Shown one piece after another: positions 53,469-61,870 of a DNA stretch of 64,000 nucleotides; within the stretch, counting starts at the first letter, position 1; every line of letters starts with the position of its first letter. The notes under the pieces were generated by a model. It searched no databases, was not told the DNA's origin, and was given only the letters and a program-made list of their open reading frames with translations. This stretch comes from Pseudodesulfovibrio cashew. GTDB taxonomy: Bacteria > Desulfobacterota > Desulfovibrionia > Desulfovibrionales > Desulfovibrionaceae. A program made the translations under genes and the position numbers. The DNA lies in NCBI RefSeq assembly GCF_009762795.1, contig NZ_CP046400.1, positions 3,369,501 to 3,433,500 of the forward strand, in the 5' to 3' direction.

Positions 53469-54485
53469 TTATTTACCAAAGGGACACGTGGGGTAATGGC
53501 AGATATCGCAGGTAGCGCAGAATCCGCCGTGCCCCATGGCCACAATGTCTTTACGGGAAACCTTCCGCCCCGCCAGAAGCCGGGGAACGATAAGGTCGAA
53601 AACCGAGGCCCGGTGGTACATGACGCATCCCGGCAGCCCCAGGATGGGAACACCGTCCTTGATGGCGACCATGAACATGACGCCAGGGAACGTTGGTGAA
53701 CCGTAGGTCACGACCTCCGCACCGGTAGCCCTGATGGCAGTGGGCGTCTGGTCGTCCGGATCGACGGACATGCCACCCGTCACCACCACCATTTCAGCGC
53801 CCTCGGCGAGGAACGAAAGGATGGCGTCGCGCGTCATGTTGGGATCATCCGAACAAAAACGTTGATCCATGACCTTTGAACCGAGCTTGTCGAACTTCTT
53901 CTGGATAACGGGACCGAACTTGTCCTTGATACGACCGTGGAACACCTCGCTGCCGGTGGTGACCAGGCCGACCTTGTGCGGCTTGAACGGCAGAACGCCG
54001 ACCACGTAAGGATATTCGGCGCAAATGGCCTCTACCTGTTCGATCTTTTTCTCATCGATTACGAGCGGCACCACTCGAGTACCCGCTACGGCACGAGGCT
54101 CCGTAACCTGCTGGCCGGTGTGCATGGTAGCCAGGACCACCTCTTCGATGGAATTGATGCGATTGAGGGCTTCGACATTGACGTCGAGGAGTCCGACTGA
54201 GGCCTCAAAGTTGATGCGGCCTTCGCACACGTTGGTCAGGGTGATTCCCGGCCCCATGGCCGCACGGGCGATGCGGGCAGCGGCCTCGTCCTCGTGGATC
54301 TTCCCCTTCTCCATATTGAGAACGTAGATGTGCTCCTTGCCGATCTCCAACAGTGTGGGGATGTCTTCCTCTGAAATGATGTGGCCCTTGCGAAAGGCCG
54401 GTCCTTTGGACTCGCCGGGAACGATCCTGGTCATGTCATGACACAGCACCATGCCCACAGCTTCTTGAACGGGGACGGTTTTCAT
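53469..54485 (-). CDS. Molybdopterin-binding protein, MoeA-like, with Cys tail
   Basis: 338 aa. Contains the MoeA/MogA-type fold motif (LVTTGSEVFHGRI, VTGGMSVDPDDQTP, PILGLPGCVMYH). C-terminus is Cys-rich (CATCDICHYPTCPFGK), which is not part of standard MoeA. Likely inserts Mo into molybdopterin for Mop. First gene of the operon, 74 nt after an 11-bp-arm palindrome. Confidence 0.85.
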   Translation of the reverse strand: MKTVPVQEAVGMVLCHDMTRIVPGESKGPAFRKGHIISEEDIPTLLEIGKEHIYVLNMEKGKIHEDEAAARIARAAMGPGITLTNVCEGRINFEASVGLLDVNVEALNRINSIEEVVLATMHTGQQVTEPRAVAGTRVVPLVIDEKKIEQVEAICAEYPYVVGVLPFKPHKVGLVTTGSEVFHGRIKDKFGPVIQKKFDKLGSKVMDQRFCSDDPNMTRDAILSFLAEGAEMVVVTGGMSVDPDDQTPTAIRATGAEVVTYGSPTFPGVMFMVAIKDGVPILGLPGCVMYHRASVFDLIVPRLLAGRKVSRKDIVAMGHGGFCATCDICHYPTCPFGK

Positions 54486-54559
54486 CTGAAATTTACTCCA
54501 AATTCCACCACATCCATGGCCGGCTCTCCGTTGCGGCCTGCGGCGGCATGACCATCTAC

Positions 54560-54583
54560 AATTATGTCTAAATAGACATAATT
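54560..54583. promoter_or_regulatory. Perfect-arm palindrome upstream of the Mop operon
   Basis: Arms AATTATGTCTA and TAGACATAATT around AA, 75 nt upstream of the molybdopterin-binding gene. Probably an operator. Regulator unknown. Confidence 0.65.
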
Positions 54584-55199
54584 ACAGACAATACGATTTC
54601 AATGCGTACAACTCCAAATCCTTCAATGTATGCCGTCCCTCGGGTCTCCAACACCGAAGTCCGGCAGGCCGTACACAACCCACACTGGGTGCTGCACGCC
54701 CTACGCCCTTTCAACCAACACGCTTCTTAACCTCCGAGATCCTTCGAAAGGGCGCTCCGAAAATCCCATTTTGTCGTGTTATTATGCCTATTTCAGCATA
54801 ATACTGTGCATTTTTTCACAAACGCCACGGCGTTTAGCACAAAAACCTGTTCGAACAGAATCCCAACCGCCCGTCCAAACGGCAGGCATTGTGCTCAAAC
54901 CGGCTCAACACTAACTGTACAAAACACGTACGTCAACACCTTCATGAATTCATATTGAAAAAAAAGACGATACTACAGTCGAATTTTATGTTAAAAGGAA
55001 AATAATCCCATAATAGAATGTTATTTTACTACAAAAGTCATATAACCCACCTTGCACAATTCAATTCCAACAGTGTATAATACCTCTAAAGTTAAATACT
55101 CCATAAAAGAATACTCTTTTACCGGTTGCGTATAATTGTGCCTCACATTATGCATTATGAGGAAATCATCACCCCCCTCTCCAGAACAGGCGATGAGCG
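54584..55199. other. Long intergenic stretch, no gene seen
   Basis: AT-rich; inverted repeats TATTATGC/GCATAATA (54780-54803) and AAACGCC-AC-GGCGTTT (54820-54835). No convincing coding frame on either strand. Confidence 0.5.
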
Positions 55200-55229
55200 A
55201 AAAAAGAAGGCGTCCCTACGGACGCCTTC
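55200..55229 (-). terminator. Terminator after sodN
   Basis: GAAGGCGTCC-N4-GGACGCCTTC, followed by TTTTTTC on the minus strand. Confidence 0.8.
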
Positions 55230-55365
55230 AATGATACAGTCTGCCTGAGCACCTGGTGGTGCCGCAACGAGAATGCCTGTCTCAATGAATACTTGTTTCA
55301 GGTAATCTGAGAACAAGACCTGCTTACGCAAATCGCAAACATGGCACCCCTCTAGGCGACGTTCT

Positions 55366-55815
55366 TTAGTGTTCGTGGTAATAATTGAGCAACACCTTGA
55401 CCGCCGCCTCCAACGAGTCCGCCACTTCCATTGAGGCCTGCTGCTTGGCTTTCATGGCCCCAACGATAACCGCATGATGGTCCTTGAGGCGCTGCACGTA
55501 ATCCTCCTGCGACGCTTTGACACGCTGCGTAAGGAAATAATCCGAGATGGTCGAAATGATTTTCTGGGCATGCATTTCCTTGGTGTTCACCCAGCGGACG
55601 AACTGCTGACGCGACTGAATGTCGTCCTTGGCAACCAGTTCGTTCATGACCGTAATCGCTTTTTTTATGGTGGCCACATCCTCAAGCATCCCTACTACAC
55701 GGGCATGATCGTCATAGATACCGCAAGGCACCTGACAATGGGCCATAGCTGAACTCGGGACCGCCAGCATCAAAGCGGCAAAGGCCATCAACAAAACATA
55801 CCGAAACATTTTCAT
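55366..55815 (-). CDS. sodN: Nickel superoxide dismutase with export signal
   Basis: 149 aa from MKMFRYVLLMAFAALMLA with AAGGAG. The mature N-terminus reads HCQVPCGIYDDHARV: the His-Cys-x2-Pro-Cys-Gly-x-Tyr nickel hook of NiSOD. The rest is a helical bundle as in NiSOD. The signal peptide (1-25, ending AMA) would be cut right before His1, exposing the amine ligand, so no SodX protease would be needed for this step. It removes supero­xide in the periplasm. Strong candidate; the longer upstream frame is not used. Confidence 0.93.
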   Translation of the reverse strand: MKMFRYVLLMAFAALMLAVPSSAMAHCQVPCGIYDDHARVVGMLEDVATIKKAITVMNELVAKDDIQSRQQFVRWVNTKEMHAQKIISTISDYFLTQRVKASQEDYVQRLKDHHAVIVGAMKAKQQASMEVADSLEAAVKVLLNYYHEH

Positions 55816-55954
55816 AGCGAGCTCCTTGTCTTGACATTCCGCCATCCCGTCCACACTGGACGGGAAAGCGGGAGGTTGATTCCAACCATAGGCCAACCAA
55901 ACGTTTTTTTCCACCCCACAGGGAAAACATCTTCTCCTCTTTGTCCTTTTCGCG

Positions 55955-55960
55955 TATAAT
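55955..55960 (+). promoter_or_regulatory. Possible promoter of sdaA
   Basis: A consensus -10 TATAAT 59 nt upstream of the ATG; the -35 (TTCTCC at 17 nt) is weak. Confidence 0.4.
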
Positions 55961-56019
55961 GACGCGACTCGACTTCTGACCGGCAGTTGCAAACAAAACC
56001 GCCTAACCAAGAGGAATAC

Positions 56020-57381
56020 ATGCCGCCCATTTCCATTTCCCTGTTCGAACTCCTCAAGATCGGCCCAGGGCCGTCCAGCTCCCATACCATCGGCCCCATG
56101 AAGGCGGGTTACGACTTCATGGAACTGGTCCGCGCCCTGCCCAAGGAGCAACGTGACGCCGCCGACAGGCTGGAGATCCGACTCTTCGGTTCCCTCTCCG
56201 CTACCGGCGAGGGTCACGGAACCAGACGCGCCATTATGGCCGGCCTGCTCGGCTATCAGCCGGAGTCCTGCCCTTCCGACGCTCTTGAGCAATACGCCGA
56301 CAACGACACTCCTTATGAACTGCATGCCGACGGAAAGGTGCTCTACTACCACCCCGGCGACATAATTCTCGATGCCGTACAACACGACTATGAGCATACC
56401 AACACCATGATCTTCCGGCTGCAGTCAGCAGACGAGACCTTGCTTGAACGCATCTATTTTTCAGTGGGAGGCGGTTTTCTTCGCTGGCGCGGCTGGCAGG
56501 AGCCCGACGAGGGAACCCCGGCCTATCCGTATGAAAACATGGCGGAACTCAAGGAACATCTCAAAAAGAACGGACTGCGGCTGCACCAACTGATACTGGC
56601 CAACGAAACAGCGCTCACCGGGGTCGGAGAAGAGGTAATCCTTTCCGAACTGGATCGGATCATCGAGGTCATGGAACACTCCGTAGAGCAAGGCATCAAA
56701 ACCTGCGGCGTACTGCCCGGCCCCATCGGATTGCAGCGCAAGGCCAGCGTCATGTACGCCCATGCCAAAAAGGGCCAATTCCAGGGATCGGGCTTCCTCA
56801 AAGCCATCAACGCATACGCCCTGGCTGCCTCCGAAGAGAACGCTGCAGGACACAGCGTGGTCACGGCCCCTACCTGCGGTGCGGCGGGAGTCATCCCGGC
56901 GATCATATTCATATTGAAACGTCACATGGGGGCAATGCAGGAGGAAGTCAGGGAAGGCTTGCTCGCGGCAGCCGCCATCGGCTTCTTGTGCAAGCACAAC
57001 GCATCCATCTCCGGGGCCGAGGTGGGCTGCCAGGGCGAAGTGGGCGTGGCTTCGGCCATGGCTGCCGCGCTCATCGCCTACGCTCGGGGCTATCGCTTCC
57101 AGGTCACGGAAAACGCGGCGGAGATAGCGCTGGAGCATCACCTGGGTCTGACCTGTGACCCCGTGGGAGGATACGTGCAGATCCCCTGTATCGAAAGAAA
57201 CGCCATGGGTGCGGTCAAGGCGTACAACGCTTATCTCATCGCCTCGACGCTGGATGAATCATACCAAAAGGTGGACCTGGACAAGGCCATCAGGGCAATG
57301 GCCCAGACCGGACACGACATGTCGTGCAAATACAAGGAAACCTCCCAAGGGGGACTGGCGCTCTCCATGACGGAGTGCTAA
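56020..57381 (+). CDS. sdaA: L-serine dehydratase (L-serine ammonia-lyase), Fe-S type
   Basis: 453 aa from MPPISISLFELLKIGPGPSS with AAGAGGA. Single-chain type: N-terminal beta domain with PSSSHTIGPM, then the alpha domain with TAPTCGAAGVIPAI, GCQGEVGVASAMAA, and C-terminal LTCDPVGGYVQIPCIERNA. Cys at CGAAG, CQGE and CDP/CIER are candidate [4Fe-4S] ligands. Converts serine to pyruvate and ammonia; sits before an amino-acid importer, suggesting amino-acid uptake and use. Confidence 0.95.
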   Translation: MPPISISLFELLKIGPGPSSSHTIGPMKAGYDFMELVRALPKEQRDAADRLEIRLFGSLSATGEGHGTRRAIMAGLLGYQPESCPSDALEQYADNDTPYELHADGKVLYYHPGDIILDAVQHDYEHTNTMIFRLQSADETLLERIYFSVGGGFLRWRGWQEPDEGTPAYPYENMAELKEHLKKNGLRLHQLILANETALTGVGEEVILSELDRIIEVMEHSVEQGIKTCGVLPGPIGLQRKASVMYAHAKKGQFQGSGFLKAINAYALAASEENAAGHSVVTAPTCGAAGVIPAIIFILKRHMGAMQEEVREGLLAAAAIGFLCKHNASISGAEVGCQGEVGVASAMAAALIAYARGYRFQVTENAAEIALEHHLGLTCDPVGGYVQIPCIERNAMGAVKAYNAYLIASTLDESYQKVDLDKAIRAMAQTGHDMSCKYKETSQGGLALSMTEC

Positions 57382-57555
57382 CATATCAACCATTCGGATT
57401 ACTTTGCTTTTATAGTCAATTCGCATTTCCGACATCAGGCAGAAGATAATTCAGTCAGATTAAGCCAATTCTGAATAACGATTGCCCACGGTAGGATATT
57501 CTGTTAAGGACACCGCTGGCTCACAGGGCCGAATTCAGCCATTGGAGTGCTTTCC

Positions 57556-58284
57556 GTGATTTCTTTTAAAAACGTCAACAAATGGTATGGGGATTTCCAC
57601 GTCCTCAACAACATCAATCTCGACATCCACAAGGGCGAGGTGGTGGTCATCTGCGGCCCGTCCGGCTCGGGTAAATCCACCCTGATCCGCTGCATAAACC
57701 GGCTTGAGCCCATCCAGGAGGGAGACATCCTGGTGGACGGCATGAACGTGTCGGACCCGCGCACGAACATGACCCTGCTCCGCGCCGAAGTGGGCTTTGT
57801 CTTCCAGCAGTTCAACCTCTATCCGCACATGACCGTGCTGGATAACATCATCCTGGCTCCGACCCTGGTTCGGCATCAGTCCAAGGGCGACGCCACGGCG
57901 CTGGCCATGGACCTGCTCAAGAAGGTGGACATCCCGGACAAGGCGGGCGCCTACCCCACACAGCTTTCCGGCGGGCAGCAACAGCGCGTGGCCATCGCCC
58001 GCGGGCTGGCCATGCAGCCGAAGATCATGCTCTTCGACGAGCCGACCTCGGCGCTTGATCCGGAGATGATCAATGAGGTCCTGGACGTCATGAAATCCCT
58101 GGCCAGGGAAGGCATGACCATGATCTGCGTGACGCACGAAATGGGCTTCGCCCGCGAGGTTGCGGACCGGGTCATCTTCATGGATGGCGGTATTCTCATA
58201 GAGGAAAATACCCCCGAGGAATTTTTCAACAATCCGAAGAGCGAACGAACCCAGGATTTCCTCAGCAAGATTCTCAGCCATTAA
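57556..58284 (+). CDS. Polar amino-acid ABC transporter ATP-binding protein
   Basis: 242 aa from GTG with GGAG eight nt upstream (a longer GTG at 57547 is possible). Walker [10 protein letters not shown]-loop [10 protein letters not shown], signature LSGGQQQR, Walker [13 protein letters not shown]-loop THEMGF: GlnQ/ArtP-like. First gene of an importer operon with a substrate-binding protein and a fused permease. Confidence 0.95.
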   Translation: MISFKNVNKWYGDFHVLNNINLDIHKGEVVVICGPSGSGKSTLIRCINRLEPIQEGDILVDGMNVSDPRTNMTLLRAEVGFVFQQFNLYPHMTVLDNIILAPTLVRHQSKGDATALAMDLLKKVDIPDKAGAYPTQLSGGQQQRVAIARGLAMQPKIMLFDEPTSALDPEMINEVLDVMKSLAREGMTMICVTHEMGFAREVADRVIFMDGGILIEENTPEEFFNNPKSERTQDFLSKILSH

Positions 58285-58297
58285 TACAAGGTATCCA

Positions 58298-58328
58298 AAC
58301 CCGGCGGACGTGGTGTCCGGCGGGTTTT
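58298..58328 (+). terminator. Hairpin between ABC ATPase and binding-protein genes
   Basis: ACCCGGCGGAC/GTCCGGCGGGT with one G-G mismatch, then T5. Partial terminator in the operon. Confidence 0.6.
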
Positions 58329-58361
58329 TAGCTACATGAACTCAACTATCAGGAGAGGTAA

Positions 58362-59186
58362 ATGAGAGTTCTCAAAATCACTGTGCTGGCCGCCCTGCTG
58401 GTCATGGCCGCCTCCGTCGCGTTCGCCGGTCCCACCTACGACCGCGTCATGTCCACCAAGGTCGTCAAGGCCGGTCTGTCCAACCAGGGCATCCCCTTCG
58501 GCTTCATCAACGACAAGAACGAATGGGTCGGCTTCGACGTCGACATGGCCACCGAGATCGCCAAGCGCCTCGGCGCCAAGCTGGAAAAGGTCGTTGTGAA
58601 CAACAACACCCGCATTTCCTTCGTCCAGACCAATCCGCCCAAGGTCGACATGGTCCTGTCCAACATGACCCACAAGCGGGTGCGTGACGAGAAGATCGAT
58701 TTCTCGATCACCTACTTCTTCGATGGTCAGAAGTTCCTCGCCAAGAAGGGCGCCGTGAAGGAAGTGACCGACCTGGCCAACCTGAAGGTCGGCTCCATGC
58801 AGGGCACCACTTCCATCGTCAACGCCACCGCCTACCTGAAGAAGCTGGGCAACGCCAACCCCAAGGTCATCGGCTATGACGGCGAAGTCGCCATGTTCGA
58901 GGCCCTGCGCTCCGGCCGCGTCCAGGCCATCACCACCGACTCCACCATCCTGCTGGGCTACGCCGCCAAGGTTCCCGGCCAGTTCGAGCTGGTGGGCGAC
59001 TTCATCTCCGACGAGCCTTACGGCATCGGCCTGCCCCAGGACGATTCCGCATGGCGCGACGCCATCAACTTCACCCTGCAGGACATGTGGAAGGATGGCA
59101 CCTACATGACCATCTACAACAAGTGGTTCGGTCCCGATTCCGCTTACCCCTTCCCCATGACTGAAAAGATCGAGATGTGGCCGTAA
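58362..59186 (+). CDS. Polar amino-acid ABC transporter substrate-binding protein
   Basis: 274 aa, AGGAGAGG before the ATG. Signal peptide MRVLKITVLAALLVMAASVAFA, then SBP family 3 pattern (GFINDKNEWVGFDVDMATEI...SNMTHKRVRDEKIDFS...GSMQGTTS). Binds an amino acid in the periplasm; specificity not told. Confidence 0.93.
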   Translation: MRVLKITVLAALLVMAASVAFAGPTYDRVMSTKVVKAGLSNQGIPFGFINDKNEWVGFDVDMATEIAKRLGAKLEKVVVNNNTRISFVQTNPPKVDMVLSNMTHKRVRDEKIDFSITYFFDGQKFLAKKGAVKEVTDLANLKVGSMQGTTSIVNATAYLKKLGNANPKVIGYDGEVAMFEALRSGRVQAITTDSTILLGYAAKVPGQFELVGDFISDEPYGIGLPQDDSAWRDAINFTLQDMWKDGTYMTIYNKWFGPDSAYPFPMTEKIEMWP

Positions 59187-59208
59187 GCCACGAGGCATAA
59201 GCCAAACC

Positions 59209-59240
59209 AGGTCCCGGAGCATATTGCTCCGGGACCTTTG
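59209..59240 (+). terminator. Hairpin between the binding-protein and permease genes
   Basis: AGGTCCCGGAGC-N5-GCTCCGGGACCT, then TTTG. 12-bp stem. Probably a partial terminator giving high expression of the binding protein. Confidence 0.7.
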
Positions 59241-59255
59241 CTTCGGAAAAGACGC

Positions 59256-61022
59256 ATGTTAAAAAGATATTTCGAAAAAGTCTGGGTCCAGAACCTCGCC
59301 CTGTTGGCCATGTTCGGCCTGCTGGTGTATTATTTCGCCTTTGTCTTCGAGTTCAAATACGATTTCAACTGGGCCGTCTTCACCACCGAGGGACAGTACG
59401 GGCACATGGGCCATTTGATGCTCAACGGCCTGAACACCACGATCACCATCACCCTCTACTCTGCGGCCATCGCCCTGATTCTAGGCATCATCTTCGGACT
59501 GGCGCGACTCTCCAGCTTCAAGCCGGTCTACTGGTTCGCTACCTGCTATGTGGAACTGTTCCGCAACACTCCGCTGCTGGTGCAGCTCTTCTTCTGGAAC
59601 TTCGCCTTTCCCTATGCCTTCCCCGAAGAGATCCGCTTCAAGCTCTACGACATGGATTTCGAATTCTGGGTTGCGACCATAGGCTGCGGCATCTTCACGG
59701 GCGCGTTCATGGCCGAGATCATCCGCGCGGGCATCCAGTCTATCCCCAAGGGACTACTGGAGGCCTCCTACTCCTCGGGCCTCAACTTCACCCAGACCCT
59801 GCGCCGCATCATCCTGCCGCTCTCATTCCGGGAGATCATCCCGCCCCTGGGCAGCGAATTTCTGAACAACATGAAGAACACGTCGCTGGCCATGACCATC
59901 GGCGTCTCGGAAGTGTGCTGGTCCATGCAGGAAGTGCTCTCGCTGACCTACCGCACCTTCGAGGCCCTCATCGCCGCGACCCTGATCTACCTGGTCCTGT
60001 CGCTCTCCATCGCCATGATCCTCAACCTGGTCAACGTCAAACTCAAGATACTGCCCCGGGGCCACGAACCCATGTCGCGCAAGGTCGCGGACACCCTGTT
60101 CGCCCCCTTGGAGTGGCTGGGATCCGGCATGGAATACCTCCTGTGGTATTTCCGCAGGCGCTCCGACACCTCCAAAACGGTCTCTCCCCTGCGCCGACTG
60201 TTGCGGGTCTCCTCCAAGGGATTCGTCCTTGCGGCCAAGATCGGCTTCGTAGCCGCCATCGCCTACGTCATCTACATGACTATTTCCGCAGTCGCCTCCT
60301 TCAACTTCGAAGTAATCTGGGCGAACCTGCCCGCCCTGCTCTTCTGGCGATTCCCGGGCGGGGACGAAACTGAGTTCTTCATGGGCCTCGGCGGACTGGC
60401 GGGCGCATTGCTGATGGCGGTTATCTCCATCGCAGGCAGCTTCGTCATCGGACTGCTTGTGGGCATGGGCAGGACCGCCAACAACCGGGCCGTGCGCATT
60501 CCGTGCACCATCTATATCGAATTCGTGCGCGCCATCCCGCTGCTCCTGGTCATCTTCTGGTTCTATACCGTGGTCCTGGACATCATGTTCAAGATCGAGG
60601 TGCACGCCTTCTGGGCAGCAACCATTGCCATGACCTTCTTCTTCGCCGCCTATATCGCCGAAACCGTACGCGGCGGCATCGACAACATCCCCAGAGGCCA
60701 GGTCGAGGCTGCCAAGGCATCCGGCCTGAGCTACTTCCAGACCATGCGCAAAATCGTGCTGCCCCAGGCGCTCAAGCAGATGCTACCCGCCCTGGTCGGC
60801 ATGTTCATCGCCGCGTTCAAGGACACCTCACTGGCCTACATCATCGGCGTGATGGAGCTGACCCGCGCGGCTTACGCCATCAACAACCGCCTGATGGTCT
60901 ATCCCTTCGAGATATATACCACCATCGCAGTCATCTACTTCATCTTCAGCTATCTCATGTCCCTATACGCCAAACGGCTGGAGCGCAAGCTCAGCCCGGA
61001 GAGCGTACGCATAGCGATGTAG
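59256..61022 (+). CDS. Amino-acid ABC permease: two GlnP/HisM-type modules in one chain
   Basis: 588 aa. Two permease modules in tandem: the first (to about 265) with EAA motif EASYSSGLNFTQTLRRIILP, the second (about 370-585) with EAAKASGLSYFQTMRKIVLP. They usually form a dimer of separate chains; here both halves are fused with a linker containing additional TM segments. The start has no strong ribosome site. Confidence 0.92.
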   Translation: MLKRYFEKVWVQNLALLAMFGLLVYYFAFVFEFKYDFNWAVFTTEGQYGHMGHLMLNGLNTTITITLYSAAIALILGIIFGLARLSSFKPVYWFATCYVELFRNTPLLVQLFFWNFAFPYAFPEEIRFKLYDMDFEFWVATIGCGIFTGAFMAEIIRAGIQSIPKGLLEASYSSGLNFTQTLRRIILPLSFREIIPPLGSEFLNNMKNTSLAMTIGVSEVCWSMQEVLSLTYRTFEALIAATLIYLVLSLSIAMILNLVNVKLKILPRGHEPMSRKVADTLFAPLEWLGSGMEYLLWYFRRRSDTSKTVSPLRRLLRVSSKGFVLAAKIGFVAAIAYVIYMTISAVASFNFEVIWANLPALLFWRFPGGDETEFFMGLGGLAGALLMAVISIAGSFVIGLLVGMGRTANNRAVRIPCTIYIEFVRAIPLLLVIFWFYTVVLDIMFKIEVHAFWAATIAMTFFFAAYIAETVRGGIDNIPRGQVEAAKASGLSYFQTMRKIVLPQALKQMLPALVGMFIAAFKDTSLAYIIGVMELTRAAYAINNRLMVYPFEIYTTIAVIYFIFSYLMSLYAKRLERKLSPESVRIAM

Positions 61023-61050
61023 CCCACGGCCGGTTCCCGGTCAGCATCAA

Positions 61051-61097
61051 GCACAAAAGCAAAGAGCCCTCTTTCCGAGGGCTCTTTGCTTTTGTGC
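61051..61097. terminator. Strong bidirectional terminator
   Basis: 21-bp perfect stem (GCACAAAAGCAAAGAGCCCTC and its complement) around TTTCC. Confidence 0.85.
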
Positions 61098-61187
61098 TCT
61101 CGCAACCTTGCGGTCACGTGCGCAAAAAACGTACGCCAGCACAGCAGCATAAAAAAAATAATCCATATATTTCATATTGTTAACAAA

Positions 61188-61202
61188 TGGCATGCCACTT
61201 GC
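61188..61202 (+). promoter_or_regulatory. Putative sigma-54 promoter of cytochrome c3
   Basis: TGGCATGCCACTTGC: TGGCA...TTGC with GG and GC ten bases apart; about 48 nt before the ATG. Confidence 0.55.
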
Positions 61203-61249
61203 CAAATATAAGCATGACCACAACGATATCAACCAATCGGAGGGCATCC

Positions 61250-61642
61250 ATGCACCGTTTCATCCCAGCCACCCTGACGCTTCTGGCCGTACTGCTGACA
61301 GCCACCTTGGCCTGCGCCGCTCCCAAGGCTCCCGCCGATATGATGCTCGCTCCTCCGGCAGCCATGAAGGCGAGCAAAACTCCTGTCGCCTTCTCCCACG
61401 ACCTGCACGGCAAGGCCGAGGTCCAATGCACCACCTGTCACCACACTTGGGACGGCAAGAGCGAAATCCAGTCCTGCGCCAGTGCGGGGTGCCACGACCA
61501 GCCCGGCAAGAAGGGGCCCGAGGCTTACTACACCGCCTTCCACAGCAAGAAGAAGGATAACAGCTGCCTGGGTTGCCACAAGATCGTCAAAAAGCAGGGC
61601 AAGGTGGTCCCGGTCTCCTGCAAGGAGTGCCACCCCAAGTAA
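61250..61642 (+). CDS. Periplasmic tetraheme cytochrome c3
   Basis: 130 aa from MHRFIPATLTLLAVLL with CGGAGGG. Signal peptide cut near CAA-PK. Heme motifs CTTCH, CASAGCH (long spacing CxxxxCH), CLGCH and CKECH, with the pairing HDLHG and FHSK histidines. This is the electron partner of periplasmic hydrogenases and formate dehydrogenases in sulfate reducers. Confidence 0.95.
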   Translation: MHRFIPATLTLLAVLLTATLACAAPKAPADMMLAPPAAMKASKTPVAFSHDLHGKAEVQCTTCHHTWDGKSEIQSCASAGCHDQPGKKGPEAYYTAFHSKKKDNSCLGCHKIVKKQGKVVPVSCKECHPK

Positions 61643-61682
61643 TCACGCCATTTCCGGTCCTCTATCCCCCTTCACCTCAACT

Positions 61683-61710
61683 GAGAAAGCCCGCCAAAGC
61701 GGGCTTTCTC
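61683..61710 (+). terminator. Terminator after cytochrome c3
   Basis: GAGAAAGCCCGC-CAAA-GCGGGCTTTCTC, 12-bp stem. Confidence 0.8.
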
Positions 61711-61806
61711 ATATCCACAAGATGAAATAACAACTCTCCGCAGTCACAGCCCCCCCCTGCTCCCACACGGGGCTGAGCGAAGCGGACACGAAAAGTTTGG
61801 GAGGGT

Positions 61807-61836
61807 CCAGGGAACCTTTTTCAAAAGGTTCCCTGG
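61807..61836. terminator. Long palindromic hairpin after the rsh gene
   Basis: CCAGGGAACCTTTT-TC-AAAAGGTTCCCTGG, perfect 14-bp arms; followed by GCCGCCGGAGGC. I recall similar sequences as frequent intergenic repeats in Desulfovibrio genomes. Likely terminator for the minus-strand rsh gene. Confidence 0.65.
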
Positions 61837-61870
61837 CCGCCGGAGGCTTTCCTTACACCAAACCCGCGAC

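Noticed and set aside
54630..54914. 94-codon frame in the intergenic region before the Mop operon
   Set aside because: No ribosome site, low-complexity composition, and the region holds palindromes instead.
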